Assembly (NCBI GenBank): GCA_905116865.2
Contig: CAJHNH020000843.1
Span: 10,001-74,000 of the forward strand
Source: Candidula unifasciata
Lineage: Eukaryota; Mollusca; Gastropoda; Stylommatophora; Geomitridae
Length of the DNA: 64,000 bases
Direction: 5' to 3'
The translations under genes were made by a program, and so were the position numbers. Below the pieces are notes generated by a model. The model made no database searches. It had not been told where the DNA came from and worked only from the letters and a program-made list of their open reading frames with translations. Positions 54,640 to 64,000 of the stretch are shown piece by piece. Within the stretch, counting starts at the first letter, position 1, and each line of letters begins with the position of its first letter.

Positions 54640-55048
54640 TATTGAGGTTTGAGGTTTGAACAACGGATCAATGTCATGGCACACGGGCAGTAACCTATAA
54701 GTGCTCCGTTCTTCTTCTAACTCAAGTCTGAGTCCGAGAAAGCTAAGCACAGTGCACGGGCTCTGTAGCCCCTGCTAGGATCCTGAAATATTTTGGGTAG
54801 ATTTTTTAAACTCCAAATTTTGCCCAGGCAGCTCCGTTAGGCTACTCTTTTTCGATTTCCAACTGCCAGGGGATTTTTTCACGTGCGCAATAGTGCACAC
54901 GGGCGGCCGATCTCACTACTAAGAGACCAGGGGAATTACTAGAAGTTCAAGTCAACGCTAAAAAATCCCAGCCCTTAGTGGGATTTGTTTTGAACCCGGA
55001 ACCTCTAGAACTCGAGGCGGACACCATGCCGAGACCACGCAGCCCCCT
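54640..55048 (-). mobile_element. SINE-C copy 4
   Basis: Plus reading: 'gtttgaacaacggatcaatg', 'ataagtgctccgttcttc', 'taggatcctgaaatatttt', 'ctccaaattttgcccagg', 'ttttttcacgtgcgcaat', 'acccggaacctctagaac' and 'gagaccacgcagccccc' at the head complement. It is the longest copy and defines both ends well. Confidence 0.8.
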
Positions 55049-55049
55049 G

Positions 55050-55920
55050 ATTATATGGTAGTGGGAACGATAGTGGTTGTGATGATGTTAACGGTGGTAA
55101 TGCTGAAAGTGATAGTAATGATGATGATGAGATAAACTAATACCCGCAAAGCATCATTATCACAGTAATCACACATGTGATTCTCGTTTACAATTATGAT
55201 AAATAAGCAGATAATCAACAGACAATACAAAGCAGTTTGAATCCTCCATGTCTACTCATAATCTAATAATACCAACGCTTATCTCCCCGTGAACCTTTGT
55301 GCTTATCTAATAATGAGCTGGTATTTGATTAGTATCCCCCGGCGGTTAAGAGATCAAGGATTTCGGTGTGTGCTTGTTGGATAGGGTGGGACACGAGGTT
55401 CCTCTGTTCATGTTTTCGTAGACAAGACACTGACACGATCGACTCTTTTCCACATCACGTTTTCTTTCTGGCAGACAAAAGGGAGTTTCTAATACTGTTA
55501 TTGATTTTAGAAGGTACGTGTTACTAGTGATACCGACAGCAGATGGTAGTGGGGGTTTGAGCAGTTTCCCACACATCGACCAGGGTCCCATTGTGTTATT
55601 TTAGATGAGGATTAACGAACGGACGACCTAATTTTGTTTTTAAGAGAGTACGACAGGGACGAATGTTTAGGAGGGTATGATTCAGTTTGCAGAGGCTCTA
55701 ACTACCAAACATTCACACCAAGTGCCGCATTTAAGAAAATATTAACAATATAGCTATAAACCGGTGTTCACCATTGTAAAACAGTCAGTTACGTTTGTGT
55801 GTGATGTCTGTTTGTGTGTCAGTTGAAAGTGCTAAGTTATTTTATTTACTTTGCCTAATTAAGTTATATTCACTTTAAAGAATGCAGTGATATGTCAAGC
55901 AATAAATCGTTGTTTATGTC
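55050..55920. other. Unassigned spacer
   Basis: GTGATGAT-type repeats at 55060-55130. No gene seen. Confidence 0.35.
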
Positions 55921-55924
55921 TTTT

Positions 55925-56250
55925 CTGATCATATTGTTTGGTCTTCCAACACTCATTCTAGACGCTAGCCCGCATCTTCTGATCATATTTTGTGGTCTTT
56001 CAACACTCATTCTAGACGCTAGCCCGCAGATGCGAAGGTCAGGGTTTAGTAGTAGGACTTTTCTTTCTCAAAAATGACCAGGTAAAGTCTTCGAAAGTTA
56101 AGGCGACCGGTATGAAGTTGACTATATCAACAAAAGTAAACTCGACCGGTATGAAGTTGACCATATCAACCACAGAATGCCGATTGGATTGGTCGTATAT
56201 TCCTTGTATATGCCTAAAGGCGTGGACAGTGTCCTTTACTTTCCTCACTT
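55925..56250 (+). mobile_element. SINE-A with duplicated head
   Basis: A segment of about 57 bases ('ctgatcatatt.t.tggtctt' to 'tctagacgctagcccgca') occurs twice in tandem at 55925-56030, duplicating part of the tRNA-like head. The body has 'aaatgaccaggtaaagtc', 'aaggcgaccggtatgaag', a second short duplication ('accggtatgaagttgac', twice), 'gccgattggattggtc' and the tail 'tgtcctttactttcc'. Confidence 0.75.
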
Positions 56251-56259
56251 ATTCTGTCT

Positions 56260-57000
56260 TTAGACCGTGTATATATGACACACTAGCCTTTCCCTCTTCC
56301 CCCCCCCCCCCCGCTTCGCCCCCATCCTTTCAGTTATGGCTCTAATTTTTAATGTGTGTACCCTTTTGCAAAAGTCTAGGTATAATAACAGTCACAGACA
56401 TTAAAATGTTTCAAGACAGGATCACCGATAAACACTCGAGTTGACAATGCACACATACACAGAAACCAGTAAACACGTTTACAATCGACATATGTTTATC
56501 TGTCTTTTTCAATGCGTATTCATAAATTATATCATAACACTGCCACTAAAACATATGTAATTCACGTATACTTATACTTCCTATTAATTCTGAACTTCTG
56601 TTACTGTGATCTAATTGTCTAGGGTCACCTAACTTTCATTCCCACTTTTTGGTTGGTTTGCTTTTATTAATATTTAAACAAATCACTCACACAGCTTCTC
56701 TCATGGTAAATTTTACGCTGGTCTCCCCATTTACACACTAGCTCGCTTCTAATTGGACGACCTGCTGACCACCTTACTCCTGATCCGACCATCACATAAG
56801 GTCATGAGGATATTTCGCACTCGCGCTTATACCGCGTGTTGTATATTTCACAATGCCAGAGCTCTTAACACTTCCAAAAAACATTTAGATAATGTTTTCC
56901 TTCCTCAGCAAAGTCGAATATCTTCAGTAGAAACAGACTATAGTTACTCTTTATTATGTATGCACCTCAATGTAGGTCTTGCCAGTCAAAGAGCTACGGG
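56260..57000. other. Unassigned spacer
   Basis: C tract at 56300-56312. A plus-strand 100-codon frame (56753-57055) runs into Element-E and has no recognisable domain. Confidence 0.35.
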
Positions 57001-57004
57001 CTTG

Positions 57005-57205
57005 AATTGTGGGGAAAACAAGAATAGAACCACTGCCTCGCCAACAAGCATGTAGTAAGAGTGACTAAGTGGGAGATTTTTTTGAAGTCGGAGTGCTTCT
57101 GCCCGATCGGCAAGGAAGAACTAACTGCACACACATAAGCAAAGTAAAAGGGACGTACACGCAAAAATCAGGCCATAGCAGAAAGCTGAAGAGAAGGAAG
57201 ATGAA
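57005..57205 (+). mobile_element. Element-E copy 6
   Basis: 'aagaatagaaccactgcc', 'gcatgtagtaagagtgacta', 'gaagtcggagtgcttctgcc' and 'aactaactgcacac' are in family order. The right end is diverged. Confidence 0.62.
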
Positions 57206-57389
57206 TTCAAGAATATGGTTGAAAAATATATTTAACCCTTGCCAGACATTAAAACAAAATCCCCCTTAATGCTCTGAAAAGTTTGAATATCTTAACTGCC
57301 AGCAGTCAATGTTGACATAGCCTGATGTAAATTTGTGATTTCTTCGAAACATCTACATCAGTATTTCCCAACTTGTTTGTGTGCGATGC

Positions 57390-57565
57390 AGCACTTAAGC
57401 AATGCTGCAGCTAAGCCATGCTGCACCTAAGCCATGATACACGTAAGCCATGATACACGTAAGCCATGATGCACGTAAGCCATGATACACGTAAGCCATG
57501 ATGCACGTAAGCCATGCTGCAGCTAAGCCATTCTGCACCTAAGCCATGCTGAACGTAAGCCATGC
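57390..57565. repeat. 16-bp minisatellite, about 11 units
   Basis: Unit 'taagccatgatacacg' with variants 'ctgcagc', 'ctgcacc' and 'atgcacg'. The spacing is exactly 16 bases in the central units. Confidence 0.93.
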
Positions 57566-57589
57566 TCAAATTAGAATGCCCCCTGTGTA

Positions 57590-58190
57590 ACTTTAACTCA
57601 TGGGGAGTCCATTTTCAAATTGCCCCCACCCCTTTTTTAAACAAGGAAATTGTAACCCTGTGCTGCTTGGGTGTACAACCGTTTTTCATTTCCCTGCCTC
57701 ATGGGCAGCTGTACTCCGACTTCGAAGGAAGACGTCAGGCCTATTTCTAGGTTGACTGTGGCCATTGTTTTGTGTGGGTCGAGACGTTGCCTGATTTGTG
57801 TGGTGTCCACTTTGTCTCCTCCGCAGGTATTGCCCTCGGAGTACCCCTTTGGGGCAGACCCCCCGTGGAACAGTTAGCCCTCAAGGGAAGGCAGGGGCAG
57901 ATCATGGGCATTCCCCCGCCATCCAAGGAGGCTTCCATGCATGCAGAGCCGGCACATGGCGCTCTGGTTCTGGGCTCACCCAAGGAATCGTCACGTCCTG
58001 CACATGCCTGCTTAACCTCACAACCGTATCAAGGCCTCCCGCTCGACAGGGGCTGCGCCCCTCTGGAAGTCAGCGTGGGAGCAATCCCGTGGGTTTGGAC
58101 TTTTGTGACCACACAGATAGGTACATTCTTTTTTTCTTCGCACGTTAGATTTTCTTTGACGAGCCGTTAGCCCGACAGAAATTTTACATC
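57590..58190 (+). other. GC-rich block of unknown origin
   Basis: Clearly more GC-rich than its surroundings. Two overlapping plus-strand frames stay open for 116-132 codons (57772-58170 and 57798-58148), and an opposing minus frame is open over 57747-57983. None shows a domain that I recognise. The mutual openness suggests composition and not coding. A pyrimidine run ending 'cctccgcag' at 57822 resembles a splice acceptor but has no exon support. It may be part of a larger unrecognised retroelement with the tandem repeats downstream. Confidence 0.4.
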
Positions 58191-58332
58191 CTGCATCAGC
58201 ATATCGTTATCAGTTTTGTCCCAACACTCTGGCGAGTGGGGTTCTTTGGGTGTGGACATTCGGTCTTTTTCAGTTCAATACAAATTTTGATGGTCAGATT
58301 TTGATCCGTATGATCTAGTTTTGTCGGACAAT

Positions 58333-58590
58333 TAGGATGGTTGCTGTTGTGGTGTACCTCAGCGCGGTTGTCGACGACACTGAGGGTTAACCGAGGATGT
58401 ACATGAATGGTCACGCAGCCTATGGATGGTTGCTGTTGTGGTGTACCTCCAGCGCGGTGACGACGACACTGGGGGTTAACCGAGGATGTACAAGGATGGC
58501 CAGCCTATGGATGGTTGCTGTTGTGGTATACCTCAGCGCGTGACGACGACACCTGAGGGTTAACAGAGGATGTGCAGTGAACAATGTTCT
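58333..58590. repeat. Three-unit tandem repeat of about 85-89 bp
   Basis: Units start at 58335, 58424 and 58509 with 'ggatggttgctgttgtgg', then 'cctc.agcgcg', 'acgacgacac', 'gagggttaaccgagga' and 'tgtac'. The inverted motifs inside (gttgtcgacgac) give local hairpin potential. Confidence 0.88.
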
Positions 58591-58599
58591 CTGTTACTC

Positions 58600-58995
58600 C
58601 GCAGTCTTTTAACCAAGGGTTGTAATTTTGGCTGTACGTTTGGCAAACCTACTCATGTTCCTAATGAGTTTTGATAACATTTTTCACACCAAGCGTTTGG
58701 GGACGGGCTGATGAGAGCCACAAGGACACATCACCTCTGGGGGCCGCCGAACTCCGAGATCCCTGTGACAGCTCTGTTAATGCTCATTTGAGACATTATC
58801 CGTGGCGCACGACGAGGACGTGCTGTAGGGGTCTTGCGTGAGGTTCCGTACAACCAGGATAGTTAAGGACTGGCGCCCGAGTGACGTATGGAGTATCTCC
58901 TTATACACATCATGTTGGACTTAACTTCCCCTCACGCCTGTGACATAAATCACCGCGCCACATTTCAGTATTATATTCTTTTTTTATCATTTGGG
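58600..58995. other. GC-rich continuation, unassigned
   Basis: Same base composition as 57.6-58.2 kb, no open frame. 'gggctgatgagagccacaag' at 58708 has a hammerhead-like CTGATGAG but no GAAAC. Ends before a C-rich tract at 59008-59022. Confidence 0.35.
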
Positions 58996-59029
58996 AGGGG
59001 TCCCCCACCCCTCCCCCCCCCACGACCCC

Positions 59030-60185
59030 TTTTTTTGTGTGCTGCAAATTGACAGCAGTTTTTATTTATTGTTTCGTTTTTATAACGTAGAGATTCTATT
59101 TTGCAAAAGGCTACTTTAACCACGTATCAGCAGGTTGGTTTGAGAGCTTCGTTATTCAGTTCCTCCTAATGGGAATAAAACAGTTCCTAAATATACCAAA
59201 TGTTCATCAGATCCCTGATATCTATGACAGTTATCAATTTCTTCTATAGCATTCACTTCTAATTCACTATTATTTCAACAAGAATTCATTTCACTCTCAG
59301 ACAGGGGCTTGAGCTATCCATGCCGTAACCTCACATTATCCACAATGTCATTCCCATGAAATGCGACGTGGGATATCTATAGAGCTGGCAGCCAATCGAA
59401 TAATGCATTTTTGGAGTCTGCATTAACGAAGACATGCCTGTAGAAGACATATAGCTTTGCATGCAAACCGACTTGGCTTTGTTCATTCTACGCATTGTAA
59501 TTTACACTTCTTTATTGCCGTCACATGCTTGTATTAAAATTAGTTAATTAATTGATCTAGTTGCACTTTGTATAAGCATTTCTTTTAACCACGTAAGGTT
59601 GTCTGTGTAAATAGCTATACATTGTTTTATCTAAATAATTTTCAAGGCTTTTGGAAGTCAAAGGAACTGAATTTATTGTGTCAAATTTTATTCAGTAAAT
59701 TTCGGTCTCTCTCTCCGTCCGACCAGATAATTTCACAAAAACTCCGTAGCTCCAGTCACGATGCGCTTAGATCTCCACAACACTTGTAGAGGCAATCAGA
59801 AAAGGTGATTTGGAAATTGAATTCACAATCTTCATAGCGAGAGGCAAAAAAAGCTTATCCATTTCCACTTGGACAATTCGTTTCTCATGGACTACTGTGT
59901 ACACTGTCATTTCTGAAAAGCGGTAGGGAAAACCATTTTGATGTGGATTGGAACCTGTGACTTCCGGAAAGTCTAGCAATGCCGCGGCTTTAAGGCATTG
60001 GAAACATATGAGGGAAACTAAACCAGCTTCTTATGGCTATTGGCAGGTCACAAAGGCAGACCACAATAACAGGCTATTTTGATAAAAACCCAAGATCAAA
60101 CTTCAAGTTGTATGCATATGACGAGTTTCTGCAATAAATAAACATTCGGTGATGCACTCATTTGAAGAGAAGTAAACATAACTGA
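59030..60185. other. Unassigned AT-rich spacer
   Basis: No coding remnant. A faint tRNA-like complement ('ggattggaacctgtgac') occurs near 59945. Confidence 0.35.
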
Positions 60186-60189
60186 ATAA

Positions 60190-60414
60190 TGTAATCCTGT
60201 CATCCTCTTGTGGGATGCATTTTTTCGTTATTTTGAAACCCCACCCTGGCTCTTGCCAGGGGCCGCAATATAGCCAGGCCATAAATATGGTCTGATAGCT
60301 GAACGCGGTTTCTGGGACCTCTCTGGGACCCTCTTCCACATGGTGGCACTTTGTGTCATCGGGTGTTTATCGCTTGTGTGATATCCTAGTGGGGTAAAAT
60401 GTACTACTACTACT
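60190..60414 (+). mobile_element. Element-D with (TAC)n-like tail
   Basis: 'cctcttgtgggatgcat', 'ccctggctcttgccagggg', 'ccgcaatatagccagg', 'gtttctgggacctctctggg', 'tggtggcactttgtgtcat' and 'gatatcctagtggggta', followed by 'aaatg' and 'tactactactac'. A small duplication 'gggacctct' lies inside. Confidence 0.8.
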
Positions 60415-60950
60415 AAATATAACTGAACTAAGTATTGCGAAAAGTGTGCATTCTATATTACCTTCGAAAACTAGGGTCGGATCAGTGTAGAAAGGCGCGA
60501 AAGTTCTAGATTTATTTTGCGAGACAAGCAAAGAATAATTGCTTTCTCATACAGAAAATTCTCGATATCGGATTTCTGTGACCCGGTGCATACATATGTT
60601 GACAATTCTGTGTGAACTGTTATTTAAAGAAACAGAAGAGGGGTGGGGTGGGAGGGGGGGGGGGTTGTGGATGTGTGCAGACAATAAACGACGATGAGAT
60701 AGGTTTTCATTACTCATCAGCATCACGTTGCAGGCGATTTACAGAAAGTTGCTCTATTCACAGCACTCTTGAAAGATACTTGGTCCTTTGCCAGCTCTTC
60801 CCTCTCGTGTGCATTTGTGCCCAAGATGTCTCTAACGTCACGTGCCCAACTCTGCGCTGGTCATCTCCTGCCCCTTTAACCCGATACCATACCCTCTTCT
60901 ACGGTTTTTACCAGTCCACTATTGAAAATATGAATACTTTCAACAAATAA
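60415..60950. other. Unassigned spacer
   Basis: G tract at 60652-60664. The 112-codon plus frame at 60612-60950 starts in it and has no known domain. Confidence 0.35.
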
Positions 60951-60956
60951 CAAAGA

Positions 60957-61275
60957 CTTGGGACTGCGTGGTCTCGAGGCTTGGCGTCCGCCTCGAGGGC
61001 TGGAGGTCCCAAATTCAAGATCTGACGCCCGTGTGTATTATAGGGCACGTAAAAAATCTTTTATTTTTTCAGTTGGAAATCGAAAATGAGTAGCCAAACG
61101 ACGCTGCCCGGGCAAAATTTGGAGTTAAAAATCTACCAAAAGTGCTGCAGAGTTCGTGCCGTGTGCTAAGATTATCGAGACTGAGGCTTGAGTCAGAAGT
61201 AGAACGGATCACTTATGGGTTATCTGTAAACCTTTGTGCTGTGATGTTGATACGTCGTCTAAACTAAACTAAACA
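60957..61275 (+). mobile_element. SINE-C copy 5
   Basis: Head 'ggactgcgtggtctcgagg' and 'cttggcgtccgcctcgag'. Body 'gacgcccgtgtgtatta', 'gacgctgcccgggcaaaat', 'ttggagttaaaaatctacc', 'gaacggatcacttatgggtt' and 'gatgttgatacgtc', with the tail 'taaactaaactaaac'. The clearest plus-strand copy. Confidence 0.82.
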
Positions 61276-61279
61276 AATA

Positions 61280-62140
61280 ACAAATTAACAAACAATCAAA
61301 GATGAATTATTCAAAAAATAAAATGAATAATCAAACGATTGGCTCATTTGGTGAGCTATCAGCGTCATGTGCCGGCTTATAGGCCTATATGATGATAGTA
61401 AGCCGTATCATACGATCATCAGAATCACGGATCAGGTCAGTGCCCCCCCCCCACCCCCCCCCCCCCAAATATGGTGAATTTGTCAGATTTGTATCTGTTT
61501 ATCTTCCCTTTCTCTTTTCGCAATAATCTTTCCAGTCAGCCCCATGTTCCGGAGTCTATACCGTAAAAATGTAAACAGACGAACTGGCGACAAAACCAAG
61601 CTGTAATTAAATTACATATGTCAATGATTTTACATGTAACTAATTGCTCGTTTCGAACAGTTTTCTTTTGTTATTTTCTGTAATCTGGTTACAAACTTTG
61701 CATCTAAAAACAAAGTATTGATTTTTTTTAATTATTATTATTTATCTATTTTCTCTGGGAAAGGTAGTAACATAAACCAGCCATCCTAAACTAAGGCAGA
61801 CCCACTGATTTATCAGTTCTTTCATTCCTAACAAACACCTGCATACCCTGGTGCATGATGAAGGTAACGGCAGACACAGTGGAGTTTCACAGTGACTGAA
61901 TCCATTGTACGGAGCCAGCCTTAAGACGCCAGATCATAAACGTCATATCAAAGCAACGCTTTTTATGCCATAAAATATACTGGGTAGATGGTCATAACCA
62001 GACGTATTTTGGATTACTTAGTAACTCCATGGGTGATGTATGTATCGCACCCGCCTTTGCTTACCACACAATTGTCTCTTATCTGTGCTAAGATGGGTCG
62101 TTTTAAAAGCCAGAATTTATGTTATCAGTTCCTCAATATT
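61280..62140. other. Unassigned spacer
   Basis: C tracts at 61443-61467. No gene seen. Confidence 0.35.
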
Positions 62141-62141
62141 G

Positions 62142-63274
62142 ATTTGAACTATGGCTGTACCGAGTGATTTTCACTATTCGGCCTGAATAGCCGAAAAGCC
62201 GGAATAGTTTCATCTATTCATGGGGATTACACCCGAATATGCAATATTAGCGTGTGCTAACACAACTATTCGAATTTTCTCTCGAGTATCACCACATGTT
62301 CCGAATACGAATAGTGAATCATCATCATCAGTTGCTTTTCTTTCGGCATGTCGAGCATTGTTCTGTAAAACCACATCTCTGAGGCTTAAGAATCTTTGAT
62401 CCTGCCTACCGATTGTCAGGCTGTACAGCCAATAAAAACTGGATTGTATGTAGCGCAAGAATTCTTTTTTCTAACCTTCAATGACAAAGATATATTGCAT
62501 AAGATGTTCTTCATTTTATAAAATGGCAGTTTTTTGCATGCCTATTCTGTTTCTCACAAGACTTGGACAGCCAAGAACTTATCATCAGAAGGAGATAGTT
62601 ATATTCATGTTATCTGACCACTGGAAAGATCTGTCATCTCCTTGTCGCCACACGAACTGATAATTCCAGTCGCAGCTTTATGGAGCGACATGATCCACTG
62701 ATGATGATAATTCTGGTTTTTCTTATTTTCCATGATGTTATCCATGTCCAGATGCTAACATTTCTGTACTTGTCCCAAAAATAAAACCACTGACTTTTAT
62801 TACACATTTAGGAATAATTATTTTCTATGATATCACCATTACTTCTGTCTTCCCAATATTCAAACTGAGGCCCATTCTTCCTCCTTCTAATAAACGTACG
62901 CTGAGTTAGTTTTGCATCATTCAGTCTTCTGTGGTAGGAATGGGCTCCCGCCTGACAGCTTAATCTAAACATTAGCTCTCCAAAAAAAATCGTTTTATGT
63001 TGTCAGCCATAAGGCAGCTTTTGTCTAACTGAAGGAATTTTCAGTTCTACTAAACAGACGTTCATTTGGTACGCTCGTAGGTGGTGCACAAAGATAATGC
63101 TTGACAGTATGAACTAAGGTGGGAAATCTTGATGTGTTTATTTTCCAGCAGTCCAGAAACGGGTGTAGTAACCACTATTCGTATTCGGCCCGACCGCAAC
63201 TATTCGGCCGAATACCGAATAATTATTAGGTCCACTATTCGGCCGCGAATATTCGGTACAGCCCTCATTTAAAC
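62142..63274. mobile_element. hAT-like non-autonomous element with 8-bp target duplication
   Basis: The left end at 62150 reads 'tatggctgtaccga'. The right end at 63266 reads, on the minus strand, 'gagggctgtaccga'. The flanking octamers are ATTTGAAC (62142-62149) and ATTTAAAC (63267-63274), matching at 7 of 8 positions. An 8-bp duplication and a CAGGGCTG-like end are typical of hAT transposons. Both ends carry subterminal repeats of 'actattcgg', 'ccgaata' or 'gaatatt'. No hAT transposase is encoded in the 1117 bases, so it is non-autonomous. A LINE-1 fragment lies inside. Confidence 0.83.
62318..62920 (-). pseudogene. LINE-1 reverse transcriptase fragment nested in the hAT-like element
   Basis: Minus-strand reading gives FEYWEDRSNGDII, in another phase SLNIGKTEVMVIS (the GL.LN..KT.VM... 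motif after the RT YxDD). About 270 bases further comes FYKMKNILCNISLSLKVRK, a decayed W-type segment, and SEMWFYRTMLDMPKEKQ, the EMWCYRR.L.I motif. The copy then jumps to 'aactgatgatgatgatt', the same (GAT)n tail as the LINE-1 copy at 14.4 kb, with the GRP.TTWRR region deleted. Multiple stops. The match rests on order of motifs. Confidence 0.72.
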
Positions 63275-63279
63275 ACAAG

Positions 63280-63815
63280 AACACTCGGACTCTAAACAAG
63301 TATTCTACCCACTGCGATACATATATCATTTCAATACATTTATAATGTATATCATAAGCTAAACATGTAAACATTTGTCTTGTATATTGATGATTCAAGT
63401 AAATGGATGCTGACGAGTAATGAGCGTAAGATAGATTTTGTGTAATAAAGAAAGAGAATAAATAGCCAGCTACCTGATGGATGGTTGTCTAAATTAACAT
63501 TGACATCCCGTTTGCTCCATCTTCGGGAACGTTTTGTTATGAATTCCCACTGGCCAATTTCTGCCTCTGTTGACCTTGTTTCTCGCCTTCTTTCTGCAAA
63601 CCATTTATCTTCGCTGTAGACGTACAAGCAAGCCTTGCAGCATTTTCAATTTATTTTTTTTTTTCCTTGCGTTTTATTTACCATATCTTTCTCTGTCCCT
63701 TTTCCGTTTTCGGCAAGTGCCATCTCCTCACTGAAAGTTGCCTGTAATGAGTCTTCAAAACTCTCTGCCGTATGTCTTCACAGAACACTTCTTATTCTTG
63801 ATTCGCCGTTGAAAA
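63280..63815. other. Unassigned spacer
   Basis: A short tRNA-like complement ('aacactcggactctaaac') near 63288 is too weak to call. No gene seen. Confidence 0.35.
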
Positions 63816-63817
63816 GG

Positions 63818-63965
63818 CGATTGGGAAGGGAGGGAGGGGGGAGGTTAGCGGGGTTGTGTTATGGTTTACAGCTGGGCTGCGATTTCTAGGCCTTTCGATC
63901 CAACACATCTGATTCCAGCAAACCGCTTTTTAGTCGCTTTTACGACCTGCTTGTAAAAGAAATTG
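63818..63965 (+). mobile_element. Element-F, longest copy
   Basis: 'ggtttacagctgggctgcg', 'atttctaggcctttcg', 'ccaacacatctgattccagc', 'cgctttttagtcgctttta' and 'cgacctgcttgtaaaagaa'. Matches at 47.45 and 19.6 kb. Its complement contains 'gcaggtcgtaaaagcgacta', recalling 'gcatgtcgtaag..cgacta' of Element-E. The two may share a module. Confidence 0.55.
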
Positions 63966-64000
63966 TTGGTTTCTATTTTTCCTACACAATTCAGTAAAGG

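Noticed and set aside
56753..57055. 100-codon plus-strand gene
   Set aside because: The 3' part is Element-E sequence and the rest has no motif.
57772..58170. 132-codon plus-strand gene
   Set aside because: A second plus frame and a minus frame are open over the same bases and no domain is recognised; kept only as a finding on composition.
58708..58730. Hammerhead ribozyme from CTGATGAG
   Set aside because: No GAAAC box follows at a suitable distance and no stem II pairs.
60612..60950. 112-codon plus-strand gene
   Set aside because: Starts in a G tract, no motif, no copy elsewhere.

Overview
The window is non-coding, repeat-saturated animal DNA. No intact protein-coding gene and no convincing tRNA, rRNA or snRNA gene was found. 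Nearly every long open frame is a microsatellite or minisatellite read as protein, or a decayed transposon. The organism is most likely a mollusc, probably a gastropod. This rests on the RNase H and C-terminal signatures of the LINE remnants, which resemble those I know from sea-slug and other gastropod genomes, and on the load of tRNA-derived SINEs and long (GAA)n, (AGAC)n and (TAC)n arrays. It is inference from recognition; no database was searched.

I use local labels for repeat families. LINE-1 ends in a GRPKTTWRR-type C-terminus and a (GAT)n tail. LINE-2 carries IKWFGHL...GRPRKRWIDGI and often a (GAA)n tail. LINE-3 has an RNase H domain, a C-terminus like LLKMGT..LW.CPECCDVDS and an ATTC-rich tail. 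LINE-4 is an RT plus RNase H remnant. LINE-5 has a restriction-endonuclease-like C-terminal domain. SINE-A has a tRNA-like head, a 'gaccacatcaccca' core and a TTTAC tail. SINE-B has a tRNA-like head with the B box GGTTCGATCCC. SINE-C is about 310-400 bp with 'gcccgggcaaaatttggagtt'-type sequence. Element-D is about 230 bp with no tRNA boxes and ends GGGGTA plus a microsatellite. Element-E is about 300 bp with 'cggagtgcatctgcctgag'. Element-F is a short repeat seen three times.

Layout. 0-7.4 kb: LINE-4, LINE-3 and LINE-2 remnants, a tandem pair of Element-D, then a 26-bp minisatellite. 7.4-14.4 kb: SINEs A, B, C, E and a polypurine block. 14.4-16.6 kb: a minus-strand cluster of LINE-1, LINE-5, SINE-C and Element-D. 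17-19.3 kb: an Element-D dimer, a LINE-2/LINE-3 chimera and an 0.8-kb CTT array with a 365-bp higher-order duplication. 19.7-24.2 kb: a minisatellite, a deleted mariner, an Element-D nested in a SINE-A, and a TTAA-flanked MITE. 24.3-39.5 kb: SINEs, the longest LINE-3 copy, a 65-bp minisatellite, further LINE-2 copies and a second MITE family. 39.5-43.7 kb: mostly unassigned. 43.8-52.5 kb: microsatellite-dense, with LINE-2, LINE-3 and a hammerhead-like motif. 53-59 kb: SINEs and an unexplained GC-rich block. 60-64 kb: Element-D, SINE-C and an hAT-like element with 8-bp target duplications that contains a LINE-1 fragment.

Nothing here acts as a gene system. The interest is in repeat biology: nested and dimeric short elements, retrotransposon tails grading into microsatellites, and two structurally complete but apparently undescribed non-autonomous DNA transposon families.
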